Source: Allobosea lathyri
GTDB lineage: Bacteria > Pseudomonadota > Alphaproteobacteria > Rhizobiales > Beijerinckiaceae
Direction of reading: 5' to 3'
Assembly (NCBI RefSeq): GCF_900108245.1
Contig: NZ_FNUY01000002.1
Coordinates: 248,001-312,000, forward strand
DNA: 64,000 nt
The notes under the pieces are model-generated. The model saw only the letters and a list, made by a program, of their open reading frames with translations, ran no database searches and was not told the DNA's origin. The translations under genes were made by a program, and so were the position numbers. Every line of letters begins with the position of its first letter. Positions within the stretch are counted from its first letter, which is position 1. Shown in pieces: positions 29,157-39,012 of this stretch.

Positions 29157-30059
29157 ATGCGCTTTGACGAGCAGCAACTAGCCGTCGTCAGACGGGCCTA
29201 CGCCCGGCAGATGCTGGCGCTTGTCGGTGTCGAAGGCAATCGCCGCCTGCAGGACGCCTTCGCCACGATCCCGCGCGAGCGTTTTGTCGGAGAACCGCCC
29301 TGGCAACTTTCGCAAGGGCGTCGGCGCTATGCCGCTCTGGCTTCCGACGATCCGGCTGTTCTCTATCAGGATGTGCTGATCGCGCTGGCGCCGGAGCGCG
29401 GCATCAACAATGGCAGCCCTTCGCTGCATGCGCTCTGGCTGAATGCGCTCGACCCGCGCGAGGGCGAGCGCATCGTCCATATTGGAGCGGGAACCGGCTA
29501 CTACAGCGCGATCCTGGCGCAGCTCGTCGGTCCCGGCGGCCATGTCGCCGCGGTCGAGTACGACCCTGTGCTGGCCGAACGGGCTGCAGCCAACCTGGCT
29601 GATATGACCAATGTCACCGTCATTCGAGGCGACGGGGCTGAATGGCCGCGCGAACCGGCCGATTGCATCTATGTCAATTTTGCCGTCGTGCGGCTGAGCC
29701 CGTTCTGGCTCGACCAACTCCTGCCGGGCGGGCGATTGATCTTTCCGCTTGGCTTGCCGTCTTCCCGGAGCGGAAGGCGCAACCGGCGCGGATTGGTGGG
29801 TGCGGGCTTCCTTGTCGAGCGCCGTGCGGACGGGTTCGCGGCATCCTGGCTGGGCGAGCCCTCCTTCGTCAGCGCGGAGGGCGTGCTCGCTGGTTCCGAG
29901 GGCGAGCAGGCGGCGCTCGCTGCGGCGTTCGAGAGCGAAGGAGCTGAATCGGTGCGCAGCCTGCAGCGGGGCGAGGGCGCACCTTCCGAACGCTGCTGGT
30001 TGCGTGGCGAGGGTTGGTGCCTGAGCTATGACGAAGTTCCAGTCCGGTCCGAGTATTGA
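29157..30059 (+). CDS. Protein-L-isoaspartate O-methyltransferase-like methyltransferase
   Basis: A 300-residue class I SAM-dependent methyltransferase of PIMT-like build. The N-terminal part (FATIPRERFVGEPPW) resembles PIMT, followed by the SAM-binding motif VHIGAGTGYYSAIL (about residue 103) and the acidic end of strand two, AVEYDP. The C-terminal third is unlike the classical repair enzyme, so activity on isoaspartate is not certain. It begins 28 bases after sufT and may be co-transcribed. Confidence 0.8.
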   Translation: MRFDEQQLAVVRRAYARQMLALVGVEGNRRLQDAFATIPRERFVGEPPWQLSQGRRRYAALASDDPAVLYQDVLIALAPERGINNGSPSLHALWLNALDPREGERIVHIGAGTGYYSAILAQLVGPGGHVAAVEYDPVLAERAAANLADMTNVTVIRGDGAEWPREPADCIYVNFAVVRLSPFWLDQLLPGGRLIFPLGLPSSRSGRRNRRGLVGAGFLVERRADGFAASWLGEPSFVSAEGVLAGSEGEQAALAAAFESEGAESVRSLQRGEGAPSERCWLRGEGWCLSYDEVPVRSEY

Positions 30060-30097
30060 AGCGGCTAAGCTGGCTGGTCGGATGTGGGAGAGGTCCA

Positions 30098-30478
30098 ATG
30101 CGAAGACGCGCAATCAACGCTGAAGATGCCCCTCCCGCCATCGGCTATGCCCGCGCGCTCGAGGTCACGGGAGTGGCCAGGACGCTCTATGTCAGCGGGC
30201 AGATTCCGGTCGATGCGAACGGCCGGTGCCCGGAGGGCTTTGCCGCGCAGTGCCGTCTGGCCTGGCACAATGTGATGGCGCAACTTGCTGCCGCGGATAT
30301 GAGCGTGACTGATCTGGTCAAGGTCACGATCTTCCTGTCCGATCGGCGTTTCGGGCTGGAGAACCGGCAAATTCGCCAGGAGGTGCTCGGGGGCCATCTG
30401 GTGGCGTCGACGGTCGTCATCGCCGGAATTTTCGATGAACGCTGGCTTCTGGAGATCGAGGCGGTCGCCGTCGCCTGA
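30098..30478 (+). CDS. RidA/YjgF-family protein lacking the usual catalytic arginine
   Basis: A 126-residue chorismate-mutase-like-fold protein of the Rid family. Typical pieces are LYVSGQIPVDANG, TDLVKVTIFLSD and the C-terminal LEIEAVAVA. In RidA enamine deaminases the strand before the C terminus reads P-A-R-S/T; here the matching residues are L-V-A-S, so the arginine that binds the substrate carboxylate is missing and deaminase activity is doubtful. ATG 30098 has a strong GGGAGAGG four bases upstream, better than the TTG at 30056. Confidence 0.85.
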   Translation: MRRRAINAEDAPPAIGYARALEVTGVARTLYVSGQIPVDANGRCPEGFAAQCRLAWHNVMAQLAAADMSVTDLVKVTIFLSDRRFGLENRQIRQEVLGGHLVASTVVIAGIFDERWLLEIEAVAVA

Positions 30479-30609
30479 CGCGCGGCTCGATGGCGCTCGG
30501 CGCGGTGGCGCGTGTGATGAGTTGCATTCCTGTTGTTCATTTTCTGGAGCGGCGGTTTGGTGGCATGAGGGACTGAGGATTCACTCGCTCAGCCTCGGCA
30601 GGAGCCGCC

Positions 30610-31497
30610 ATGCCAGTCTTCCCCTACGAGACCGTCGACGTCTTCACCGACCGGCAGTTCGGCGGCAACCCGCTTGCGGTCTTCACCGATGCGCGCGGCC
30701 TGTCGGATGCCCAGATGCAGGCGCTCGCAGCCGAGATGAACTATAGCGAGACGACCTTCGTGCTGCCGCCTGCCGACCCTGCCAATGATGCGCGGGTACG
30801 CATCTTCCATCGAACGGCCGAGATGCCTTTCGCCGGCCATCCCAATGTCGGCACGGCCTGCGTGCTGGCGCGGCATGGCCGGGACCGTGGCGGTGTCCTG
30901 CGCTTCGAGCAGCTGGCCGGGCTGGTCACAATCGACGTCGAGCGCGATGCAGCCGGCGACGTCGTCAGCGCGACCATCGCCGCTCCCCAGCCCCTCGCGC
31001 TTGATCTTGAACTGGCGGCTGATGCGATCGCCGCCTGTGCCGGCCTGGCGCTGGGGGATATCGTGACCGCCAACCATCAGCCGGTGCAGGCTTCCGTCGG
31101 CGTGAAATTCGTCCTGGCCGAGACACGCGCCGAGGCGCTCACCGGCGCGTCGCCTGATATCTCCGCCTTCCGCAAGCTGGAGGCTGGTCATGCCGAGCTG
31201 AACAGGCGGCTTTCCCTCTTCCTCTATGCGCGCGATGGCAAGGAGATCAGGGCGCGCATGTTCGCGCCTCTTGCCGGGACCTGGGAAGACCCTGCCACCG
31301 GCAGCGCCAGCGCCGCGCTGGGTGCATTGCTGCTCTCGCTGGATGGGGGCGACCGTGCCGCCTTCACGATCAAGCAAGGGGTCGAGATGGGGCGCCCGAG
31401 CCTGCTCAAGGTGACGGCGCAGCGCGGTACGGATGGTATCCGCTCCCGCGTCGGCGGCGGGTGCGTGCCGATGTTCAGGGGGCAGGTGGAGCTTTAG
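30610..31497 (+). CDS. PhzF-family isomerase
   Basis: A 295-residue two-domain protein of the PhzF/diaminopimelate-epimerase fold. The catalytic glutamate is Glu47 in NYSETTF, and the conserved FAGHPNVGTA follows at about residue 76. The second domain carries DPATGSASAALG. The physiological reaction cannot be told from sequence; no phenazine genes are near. AGGAG five bases before ATG 30610 supports the start. Confidence 0.9.
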   Translation: MPVFPYETVDVFTDRQFGGNPLAVFTDARGLSDAQMQALAAEMNYSETTFVLPPADPANDARVRIFHRTAEMPFAGHPNVGTACVLARHGRDRGGVLRFEQLAGLVTIDVERDAAGDVVSATIAAPQPLALDLELAADAIAACAGLALGDIVTANHQPVQASVGVKFVLAETRAEALTGASPDISAFRKLEAGHAELNRRLSLFLYARDGKEIRARMFAPLAGTWEDPATGSASAALGALLLSLDGGDRAAFTIKQGVEMGRPSLLKVTAQRGTDGIRSRVGGGCVPMFRGQVEL

Positions 31498-31509
31498 GCG
31501 TCCAGAATT

Positions 31510-31872
31510 TTAGGCATCCATGCCAAGTTCGACGCGCAGGCGCTTCGGCAGCTTCCGCGCCACGAGGCGATGGCTCTCGCGCAGATAGTCCTTGAGCACC
31601 GCGTCCGACATGCTCTCGTCGGTCTGACGCTGAATCCAGCTCATGCCGCGCGAGGCCAGATAGGGCGCGGGCCGCAATCCCGGCTGCTCCTTGAGGATGT
31701 CGAAAGCGATCTCGGAGCATTTGAAGGTCACGGCCAATCGCTCGCCCGAACTCCAGCCTGCAATGGCAAAGACCTTGCCGCCGACCTTCCAGACATGGGC
31801 GCCGCCCCACTGCACGACATGGCTCGTCGCTTCAAGCGACGCGCAGAACGCGTTGTAATTATCCGGATTCAT
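31510..31872 (-). CDS. MmcQ/YjbR-family protein
   Basis: A 120-residue protein of the YjbR fold (double-wing DNA-binding-like), function not established. Family features are the start MNPDNYNAFCASL, VWKVGGKVFAI, the phosphate-pocket-like TFKC and the end RESHRLVARKLPKRLR. It follows the dehydrogenase gene by 15 bases on the same strand and converges with phzF. Confidence 0.87.
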   Translation of the reverse strand: MNPDNYNAFCASLEATSHVVQWGGAHVWKVGGKVFAIAGWSSGERLAVTFKCSEIAFDILKEQPGLRPAPYLASRGMSWIQRQTDESMSDAVLKDYLRESHRLVARKLPKRLRVELGMDA

Positions 31873-31887
31873 GGAGATTTCAGGCTC

Positions 31888-32961
31888 TCAGTAGCGCTCG
31901 GCGTCGATGCCGAAGCGCGCCGCTGCCGCCTTGATCTGCGACCAGGTTTCATCATCCAGGGGAATGCCGCTCTCGCCCCGCTCGATCCGGACCGCGCGCT
32001 CCTTGTCGCCCGGTGCGAGCACGGGATTGGCTTCGTCCTGGGGCTTTGCAGCGCGCACGAAGGCCAGATAGCTCTCGATTCGGCTTTTGCGCAGCGCCTC
32101 GTCGGGCTCCAGCCGGGCAGGATCGATCAGCACGCCGAAGAGCGAGTTGATGATCCAGCTCCTCTGCGGCTTCTGGTCGATACGGGCGGCTCCCATCAAC
32201 CCGGCCGACAAAAGCTCGGCGATCAGGGACAGGCCGGCGCCCTTGTGATCGCCGAAGGGCAGCAAGGCGCCCAGCGGCAAGCCGGGAATGGCATGCTGGA
32301 AGACATGGGAAGGGTCCGTGGTGGGGCGGCCCTCGCCATCGATGATGTAGCCGGGAGGAACCGGGACGCCCTTGTTGAGTGCGACGCGGGCCTTGCCATG
32401 CGCCATGCGGCTGGTCGCGAAATCGAGGATGATCGGGTCGTTACCCGGCACGGGAATGCCGATGGCATGCGGATTGGTGCCGAAGCGGGCCTGTTTGGCA
32501 GCGTAGGGCGCAACGATAGGCGGACGGCCGGCCACGTTCACCCAGAACAGTGAGATCAGCCCGGCCTGGGCAGCGATTTCGGCATAGTGGCCGATCCGGC
32601 CGATATGATGGGCGTCGAGAAGATTGAGAATGGCGACGCCCCCCGCTTTCGCCATGACGGCCGCCTGCTCCACGGCATTGCGCCCTGCCGGCTGGCCGAG
32701 CGCGACCTGCGCATCGATGATCAGGAAGGGGGCCGCATCCAGCCGCGCCTTGGGGCGCGAGTCGGGCTTCAGGTTTCCGTCGGCGAGCGACTGGAAATAG
32801 AGCGGCAACATGCCGACGCCATGGCTGTCATGCCCGCTGAGGTTGGCGAGAACCAAATGATGCGCGGTTTCCTGCGCCTCGGCCTCGGTCCAGCCGGCTC
32901 GGGTGACCATGTCGTGCACGAGCGTGCGGAGCGTATCGGGGCGATGCAGGCGGTAGGTCAT
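31888..32961 (-). CDS. Malate/L-lactate dehydrogenase family oxidoreductase
   Basis: A 357-residue NAD(P)-dependent 2-hydroxyacid dehydrogenase of the LDH2/MDH2 (YlbC/ComC) family, unrelated to classical lactate dehydrogenase. The family-typical NLSGHDSHGVGMLPLY with the active-site histidine is near residue 40, RFGTNPHAIGIP and ILDFATSRMAHGK lie mid-protein, and GDHKGAGLSLIAELL comes later. The substrate is not predictable (malate, lactate, sulfolactate and ureidoglycolate are known in the family). It is probably transcribed with the yjbR-like gene. Confidence 0.9.
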   Translation of the reverse strand: MTYRLHRPDTLRTLVHDMVTRAGWTEAEAQETAHHLVLANLSGHDSHGVGMLPLYFQSLADGNLKPDSRPKARLDAAPFLIIDAQVALGQPAGRNAVEQAAVMAKAGGVAILNLLDAHHIGRIGHYAEIAAQAGLISLFWVNVAGRPPIVAPYAAKQARFGTNPHAIGIPVPGNDPIILDFATSRMAHGKARVALNKGVPVPPGYIIDGEGRPTTDPSHVFQHAIPGLPLGALLPFGDHKGAGLSLIAELLSAGLMGAARIDQKPQRSWIINSLFGVLIDPARLEPDEALRKSRIESYLAFVRAAKPQDEANPVLAPGDKERAVRIERGESGIPLDDETWSQIKAAAARFGIDAERY

Positions 32962-33154
32962 GCTGTCCGGCCATTGAGAAGGGCGCTACGCCAAGGGAGG
33001 CTCCCCACAGTGCATGTGCGGCATCATCGCGCAATGCGTGCGATGAAGGAGCCGTTGTGCCTGCTGGCATCTCGACGTTTCGCTCACCAATCCTTATGTT
33101 GATCTCTGCAATCTTGCTTCACCGGGCCTTGAACCCGGTCGAGGAGGGACAAAG

Positions 33155-33544
33155 ATGTTTTCGATTCCCGGCCTGAAGGTCGTTTCGCTCACCGATGCTG
33201 CGGCTTCCCGCATTCGCGAGATCATGGCGCAAGCGGCAGGTGATGCCGCGCCCGCGCTTGGCCTGCGCGTCGGCGTGAAGAAGGGCGGCTGCGCCGGCAT
33301 GGAATACACCTTCGAGGTCGCACGCGAGACCAACAAGGGTGACGAGGTCGTGACCGAGAAGGATGCGACCGTGATCGTCGATGCCAAGGCGGTGCTGTTC
33401 CTGCTCGGCACCCAGCTGGATTTCAAGAGCGATCGCTTTTCCTCGACCTTCGTCTTCAACAATCCCAATCAGGTTTCGGCCTGCGGCTGCGGCGAGTCGG
33501 TCGAGATCAAGCCGCGCGCCGAACCCGCGTTGGCCGCTCACTGA
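33155..33544 (+). CDS. sufA: A-type Fe-S carrier protein SufA
   Basis: A 129-residue A-type carrier of the IscA/SufA/ErpA family. The three cluster-ligating cysteines are present: Cys46 in GGCAGMEY and the pair Cys110/Cys112 in ACGCGES. A GGAGGGAC site lies six bases before the ATG. It is on the same strand as the suf operon but separated from sufT by about 4 kb and several unrelated genes, so it needs its own promoter; no Irr-type box was seen in front of it. Confidence 0.93.
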   Translation: MFSIPGLKVVSLTDAAASRIREIMAQAAGDAAPALGLRVGVKKGGCAGMEYTFEVARETNKGDEVVTEKDATVIVDAKAVLFLLGTQLDFKSDRFSSTFVFNNPNQVSACGCGESVEIKPRAEPALAAH

Positions 33545-33566
33545 GCACTTCCTGGAGCATATCCCG

Positions 33567-33905
33567 GTGGACGCGGACACAATCCGCGAGATCTTTGCCG
33601 ATGTCCTGCCCGTCCGCGTCACGCGCCTTTTCGGCGGGCACGGCATCTATGACGGCGATCTGATCTTCGCCATTCAGGCCGGCGGAGAGATCTACCTCAA
33701 GACCAGCGATGCGACCCGGCAGCGCTTCGTCGAGGCTGGCAGCGAGCCGTTCGTCTACCGCCAGCGCAGCCAGCCGCGCGATCTCGGCTACTGGAAGCTG
33801 CCCGAAGCGGCGCTCGACGACCCCGACGTCCTCAGACATTGGGTCGAGCTTGCGCTGCAGGCTGCGCGCGAGCGGGCAAGCGCCAAGGTCAGGCGACGCG
33901 GCTGA
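33567..33905 (+). CDS. TfoX N-terminal domain protein
   Basis: A 112-residue protein with the TfoX-N fold: RLFGGHGIYDGDLIFAI near residue 20, the conserved YLKT, and YRQRSQPRDLGYWKLPE. TfoX-type proteins are linked to competence in gamma-proteobacteria, but single-domain alphaproteobacterial members have no known role. GTG 33567, 22 bases after the sufA stop, is the only standard start in a sensible place and has TGGAG about ten bases upstream. The last 17 bases overlap the end of the convergent GGDEF gene. Confidence 0.82.
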   Translation: MDADTIREIFADVLPVRVTRLFGGHGIYDGDLIFAIQAGGEIYLKTSDATRQRFVEAGSEPFVYRQRSQPRDLGYWKLPEAALDDPDVLRHWVELALQAARERASAKVRRRG

Positions 33906-34947
33906 TAGTCTCCAGCGCATCCTCGGTGACGGTGCGATTGCGCCCGTCGCGCTTGGCCTGCATCAGCGCCTGATCGGCCCGGTCCACCAGTGAGCCCGAG
34001 GTATCGCCCCTGTGATAGGTGGCCACTCCCAGCGAAATGGTGATGCGGCCGAGATTCTCATTGGTGGAGCGCTTGATCAGCTCGCGCGTCAGAAGGGCCT
34101 GACGCACGGTCTCGGCCCCGAATTTCCCGGCGACCAGGTCGGCTTCCGGCAGGATGATCGCGAATTCCTCGCCGCCGAAGCGGGTGATCACCGCCTTGTC
34201 CTTGAACTTGTCCTTCATGGTGCGGGCGACGAGGCGCAGCACCTGATCGCCTGTGAGATGGCCATGGGCGTCGTTGAATTTCTTGAAGAAGTCGATATCG
34301 GCCATGACGAGGGCAAAAGGCTCGCGCCGCAATGTCGCCTGATCGATCGATTTCTGCAGCATTTCCTCGAAGTGACGGCGGTTTGCAAGGCCGGTCAGGG
34401 AATCCGTCAGCGCCTCGGCGCGGGTCGATTCCAGCGCTTCGCGCAGGTTGCGGATCTCGTTGGAGCTGTTCCGCAGAGCGTTCTCAAGCTGTGCCTTGCG
34501 CGTGACCTCTTCACGGGTCGACAGCACGAGTGCCTCGACCCACTCTCGCAGCTTCTGCCTGTCGGTTGGCGGCGGGACGTCCTCGGACATCGCCGTAAGG
34601 CGGCCGTGATAGAGTTCGCTCGACCCGAGCGCCTTGTCGACGAGATCCATCAGCCCGTCGATTTCTCCCAATACCTGCAGGCTGGTGCGCTCCGCCTGGC
34701 GTGAGAGCCGCTCGGTGCCGATGAAGCGCTCGTAGAGATTGTCGATGTCGGCTGCGGTTATCTTGCCCTCTCCATCAGCAAGAATACCTGTCATCGCCAT
34801 GCTGACCGCGGGAATCTCGCCGCTGAGATGGGCGTACCAGACCTCGAAGGCGCGCGGATAGCTTGGGGAGCCATGCTGTCGCATGGCAGCGACGACGCGC
34901 TCCGCGATCTCGTGCGGCTGGGGCGGAACCTGGGCCTGGTCGTTCAT
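33889..34947 (-). CDS. Diguanylate cyclase (GGDEF domain)
   Basis: A 352-residue protein with a cytosolic N-terminal alpha-helical region (about 1-170, including a coiled coil near 140-175) and a C-terminal GGDEF domain. The active-site signature is GGEEF at 258-262, and the domain starts with DSLTGLANRRHFEE. The product would be cyclic di-GMP. No RxxD inhibitory site was seen five residues before the signature. No transmembrane helix or known sensor domain was recognised. ATG 34947 is chosen over 34980 because the latter adds unlike residues. Confidence 0.9.
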   Translation of the reverse strand: MNDQAQVPPQPHEIAERVVAAMRQHGSPSYPRAFEVWYAHLSGEIPAVSMAMTGILADGEGKITAADIDNLYERFIGTERLSRQAERTSLQVLGEIDGLMDLVDKALGSSELYHGRLTAMSEDVPPPTDRQKLREWVEALVLSTREEVTRKAQLENALRNSSNEIRNLREALESTRAEALTDSLTGLANRRHFEEMLQKSIDQATLRREPFALVMADIDFFKKFNDAHGHLTGDQVLRLVARTMKDKFKDKAVITRFGGEEFAIILPEADLVAGKFGAETVRQALLTRELIKRSTNENLGRITISLGVATYHRGDTSGSLVDRADQALMQAKRDGRNRTVTEDALETISRVA

Positions 34948-35132
34948 GCCACCGACAATCCGGATACGAAGCCGGTGCATGGCTTTCGGCCACGACAGCT
35001 TCGATTGTTAATCGAAGCGGGACATCCTGTCCGTATCAACGGCGGCATGCGCCCGATCGTCACTGCAATGACTATTGCAGTAACGATCTGATCATGCATG
35101 ACGCAAGTTAAAATGCGGTTGATGCCGTAAGG

Positions 35133-36677
<1,545 letters not shown>

Positions 36678-36840
36678 CGAATGTTGCGCTTCTTCAGGGT
36701 CGGTTACTCGTAGCGGGATGACCTACTCAACCGCGACGGTGGCGCGACTTCTCTTTCCAGCGCGCCTTCGGACCCGTGTGCAATGCAGAAAAAGCACGGC
36801 AAAGTCAATAATCTGAAGCCGTAAGGATGATTCCCGCGCG

Positions 36841-37536
36841 ATGACCGAACCGCTTGTCTTGATCCCCGGCCTGAGCTGCAATGCCGGCCTCTATGCTCAG
36901 CAATGGCCAGCACTCGCTACGGGCCGCCAGATAATGGTCGCCGACCATGCTTCCGACGCAACGCTTGCTGCGATTGCCGGGCGATTGCTTGCCAATGCGC
37001 CGGAGCGTTTTGCGCTTTGCGGCCTGTCGATGGGCGGCTATGTCGCCTTCGAGGTGATCAGGCAGGCGCCGCAGCGCGTGACGCGGCTCGCCCTTCTCGA
37101 CACCAGCGCGAAGCCGGCCACGCCGGAGACGAATGCGCCGCGCGAGCAGATGATCGCGCTGGCGCAAAAGGGCGCCTTCGACAACGTCACGACCCTGTTG
37201 TGGCAAAGGCTGGTGGCGCCATCACGCCTGACCGACGAGCCGTTGCGGTTGCTTGTACGCCAGATGGCCGACGAGATCGGGGCAGATGGTTTCGTGCGCC
37301 AGCAGCGCGCCATCATGGGGCGACCGGACTCGCGGCCCGACCTGTCGGGGATCGCAATTCCGACGCTCGTAATGGTCGGCGAAGAGGATCTGATCACCCC
37401 GCCCGCGGAAGCGCAGGAAATCGCTCAGGGAATAGGGACGAGCGCCAAGCTGGCGGTATTGCCGGGCAGCGGCCATCTCTCGACGCTGGAGGCGCCGGAA
37501 GCGGCGACGCGTCAGCTGCTAGGCTGGCTCGGCTGA
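36841..37536 (+). CDS. Alpha/beta hydrolase
   Basis: A 231-residue single-domain hydrolase, substrate unknown. The nucleophile elbow GLSMGG is at 61-66 (Ser63), the acid lies in MVGEEDLITPP and the histidine in GSGHLSTLEAP. A helical lid is inserted at about 105-150. It is divergent from the helicase gene. Its stop lies two bases from the stop of the convergent small membrane-protein gene. Confidence 0.88.
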   Translation: MTEPLVLIPGLSCNAGLYAQQWPALATGRQIMVADHASDATLAAIAGRLLANAPERFALCGLSMGGYVAFEVIRQAPQRVTRLALLDTSAKPATPETNAPREQMIALAQKGAFDNVTTLLWQRLVAPSRLTDEPLRLLVRQMADEIGADGFVRQQRAIMGRPDSRPDLSGIAIPTLVMVGEEDLITPPAEAQEIAQGIGTSAKLAVLPGSGHLSTLEAPEAATRQLLGWLG

Positions 37537-37538
37537 CT

Positions 37539-37799
37539 TCAACGCGGCACGACGCAAGGGTCGAGGCGCGTCTCGTTGGCTGTCTTGCGGATCGAGCCCG
37601 TGACCAGCGGATCGATCTGCTGGCGCTTGGCCGCCGCCAACGCGACCTGGCTCATGCGTTCCCTATCGAGATGCTCCGTCTGGCTCGAAACGAAGTTGGC
37701 GGCGATGACCGAAAGGAAGGCGATGGCCGCGCCGGCCTTGGCGACATCGGCGACCATCGTGCCGCGCTCATTCTTCCAGAACAGTTCGATCAGGCGCAT
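37539..37799 (-). CDS. Small membrane protein of unknown function
   Basis: An 86-residue protein starting MRLIELFWKNERGTMVAD, followed by one hydrophobic helix (about 20-40) and a polar C terminus. The N-terminal layout (short charged segment, then a helix) is faintly pilin-like, but no prepilin cleavage motif was found and I do not assign it. GGAGA six bases before the ATG supports it as a real gene. Confidence 0.65.
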   Translation of the reverse strand: MRLIELFWKNERGTMVADVAKAGAAIAFLSVIAANFVSSQTEHLDRERMSQVALAAAKRQQIDPLVTGSIRKTANETRLDPCVVPR

Positions 37800-37917
37800 G
37801 GCGCTCTCCGTATCGCGGGGCGCCAGCAGCGCCCAAATGCGATGATGCGCCCGCAGCGGTAAAAGGTCGGTTAGTGAAACCTTGTCGCGATGCGCTGCAT
37901 TTTAAGCAGTGTGGCGG

Positions 37918-38805
37918 CTATGCTTCCAGATCGGGTTGGTGAGGCAGGCCATCGAGCTTGCCGCGGTTGTCGCGGAAGAGCTTTCTTAGCGCGGTGAGTA
38001 CGGCAACGACTGCCGCCCTCTGCCGTGAGACCTCATGCGAAACCAGGAAGATCTCGTCGGCGGTTCCGGCAGGGGGTGATTCCAGGCGGATGAGAAGCGG
38101 GTCTGCATCGCCGAGGAAGCAGGGCACCATCGAGACCGCGCCAGCGGTGCGGACGCTTTCATAACGAGCTGCGGCGTCACCGACGCGAGCCGCAATCGGG
38201 CGACCCTGCGCCCAGGCCAGAATATGGTTCCGCATCCGCGAGGTCCCGCCCGGCGTAGCGGAAATGATCGGGGCCACCGCAGGGTCGACGTCGCGGCGGA
38301 CATAGAGTGCCTGCGCGAGCCGCCCGACCTTCTGGCCGAAATAGCCGGGTTCGACGGGCGCCTTGCTCATCCTCAGGGCGATGTCGGCATCGCCGCGCGC
38401 AAGGTCCAGCCGGTCCCGCGTGCTGAGGATGACGATCTCGATGCCGCCGGCCGCTGCCGAGATCGTGGTCGCATTCATGGTCAGGAACAGGCTGATCGAG
38501 GTCGTGGCCGTGATCCTGACGGGAGCATCGACGAGTGGACGCGCTGCCTTGGCCCTAGCGGCGAAGCGCTGCACGGCCGCAGCGACCTGATCGGCGTCCC
38601 GAGCCAGTTCAGCGCCCGCCGGCGTCGGGATCAGGCGATTGGCGCCGCGTTGGAACAGCAGCAGGCCGAGTTCGCGTTCGAAGGTCTTGAGCCGGCGAGC
38701 GATCGTCGCTTCGCTCAGGCCGAGTTGCGTCGCTGCCAAGGCAAGCGACCCGCTGACGGCGATGGCGTGGAAGATCCGGATATCGTCCCAATCGGACGCT
38801 GCCAT
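37918..38805 (-). CDS. LysR-family transcriptional regulator
   Basis: A 295-residue regulator with an N-terminal winged helix-turn-helix (WDDIRIFHAIAVSGSLALAA, then LGLSEATIARRLKTFE; residues 5-64) and a C-terminal periplasmic-binding-like effector domain. The target and inducer are unknown; no divergently transcribed partner gene is adjacent, since the next gene on that side is parE on the same strand. ATG 38805 begins the conserved domain; an in-frame ATG at 38847 would add 14 residues. Confidence 0.9.
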   Translation of the reverse strand: MAASDWDDIRIFHAIAVSGSLALAATQLGLSEATIARRLKTFERELGLLLFQRGANRLIPTPAGAELARDADQVAAAVQRFAARAKAARPLVDAPVRITATTSISLFLTMNATTISAAAGGIEIVILSTRDRLDLARGDADIALRMSKAPVEPGYFGQKVGRLAQALYVRRDVDPAVAPIISATPGGTSRMRNHILAWAQGRPIAARVGDAAARYESVRTAGAVSMVPCFLGDADPLLIRLESPPAGTADEIFLVSHEVSRQRAAVVAVLTALRKLFRDNRGKLDGLPHQPDLEA

Positions 38806-39012
38806 ATCGCGGCTGCGTCCAGATGGAGCGGGAGCAGGCTGCCCCATGTGATCAGCGACCGGGTGTCGGGGCTGGGATCGCAGCGGGATTTGCGGGCATC
38901 TTCGCTTCGTTTGCAGGGCTTGTTCGACATGCCCGCAGCTTGCCTGCCACCGACCGCGCCTGCAGCCCGGCAAGATTGACGCCCAGCCCCGCAGCAATGC
39001 CGGGCTCCGGCG

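Noticed and set aside
35108..35122. TTAA-N7-TTGA as a CtrA-binding site upstream of the diguanylate cyclase
   Set aside because: One mismatch to TTAA-N7-TTAA, about 160 bases from the start codon and no promoter next to it; such a site is expected by chance in 64 kb.
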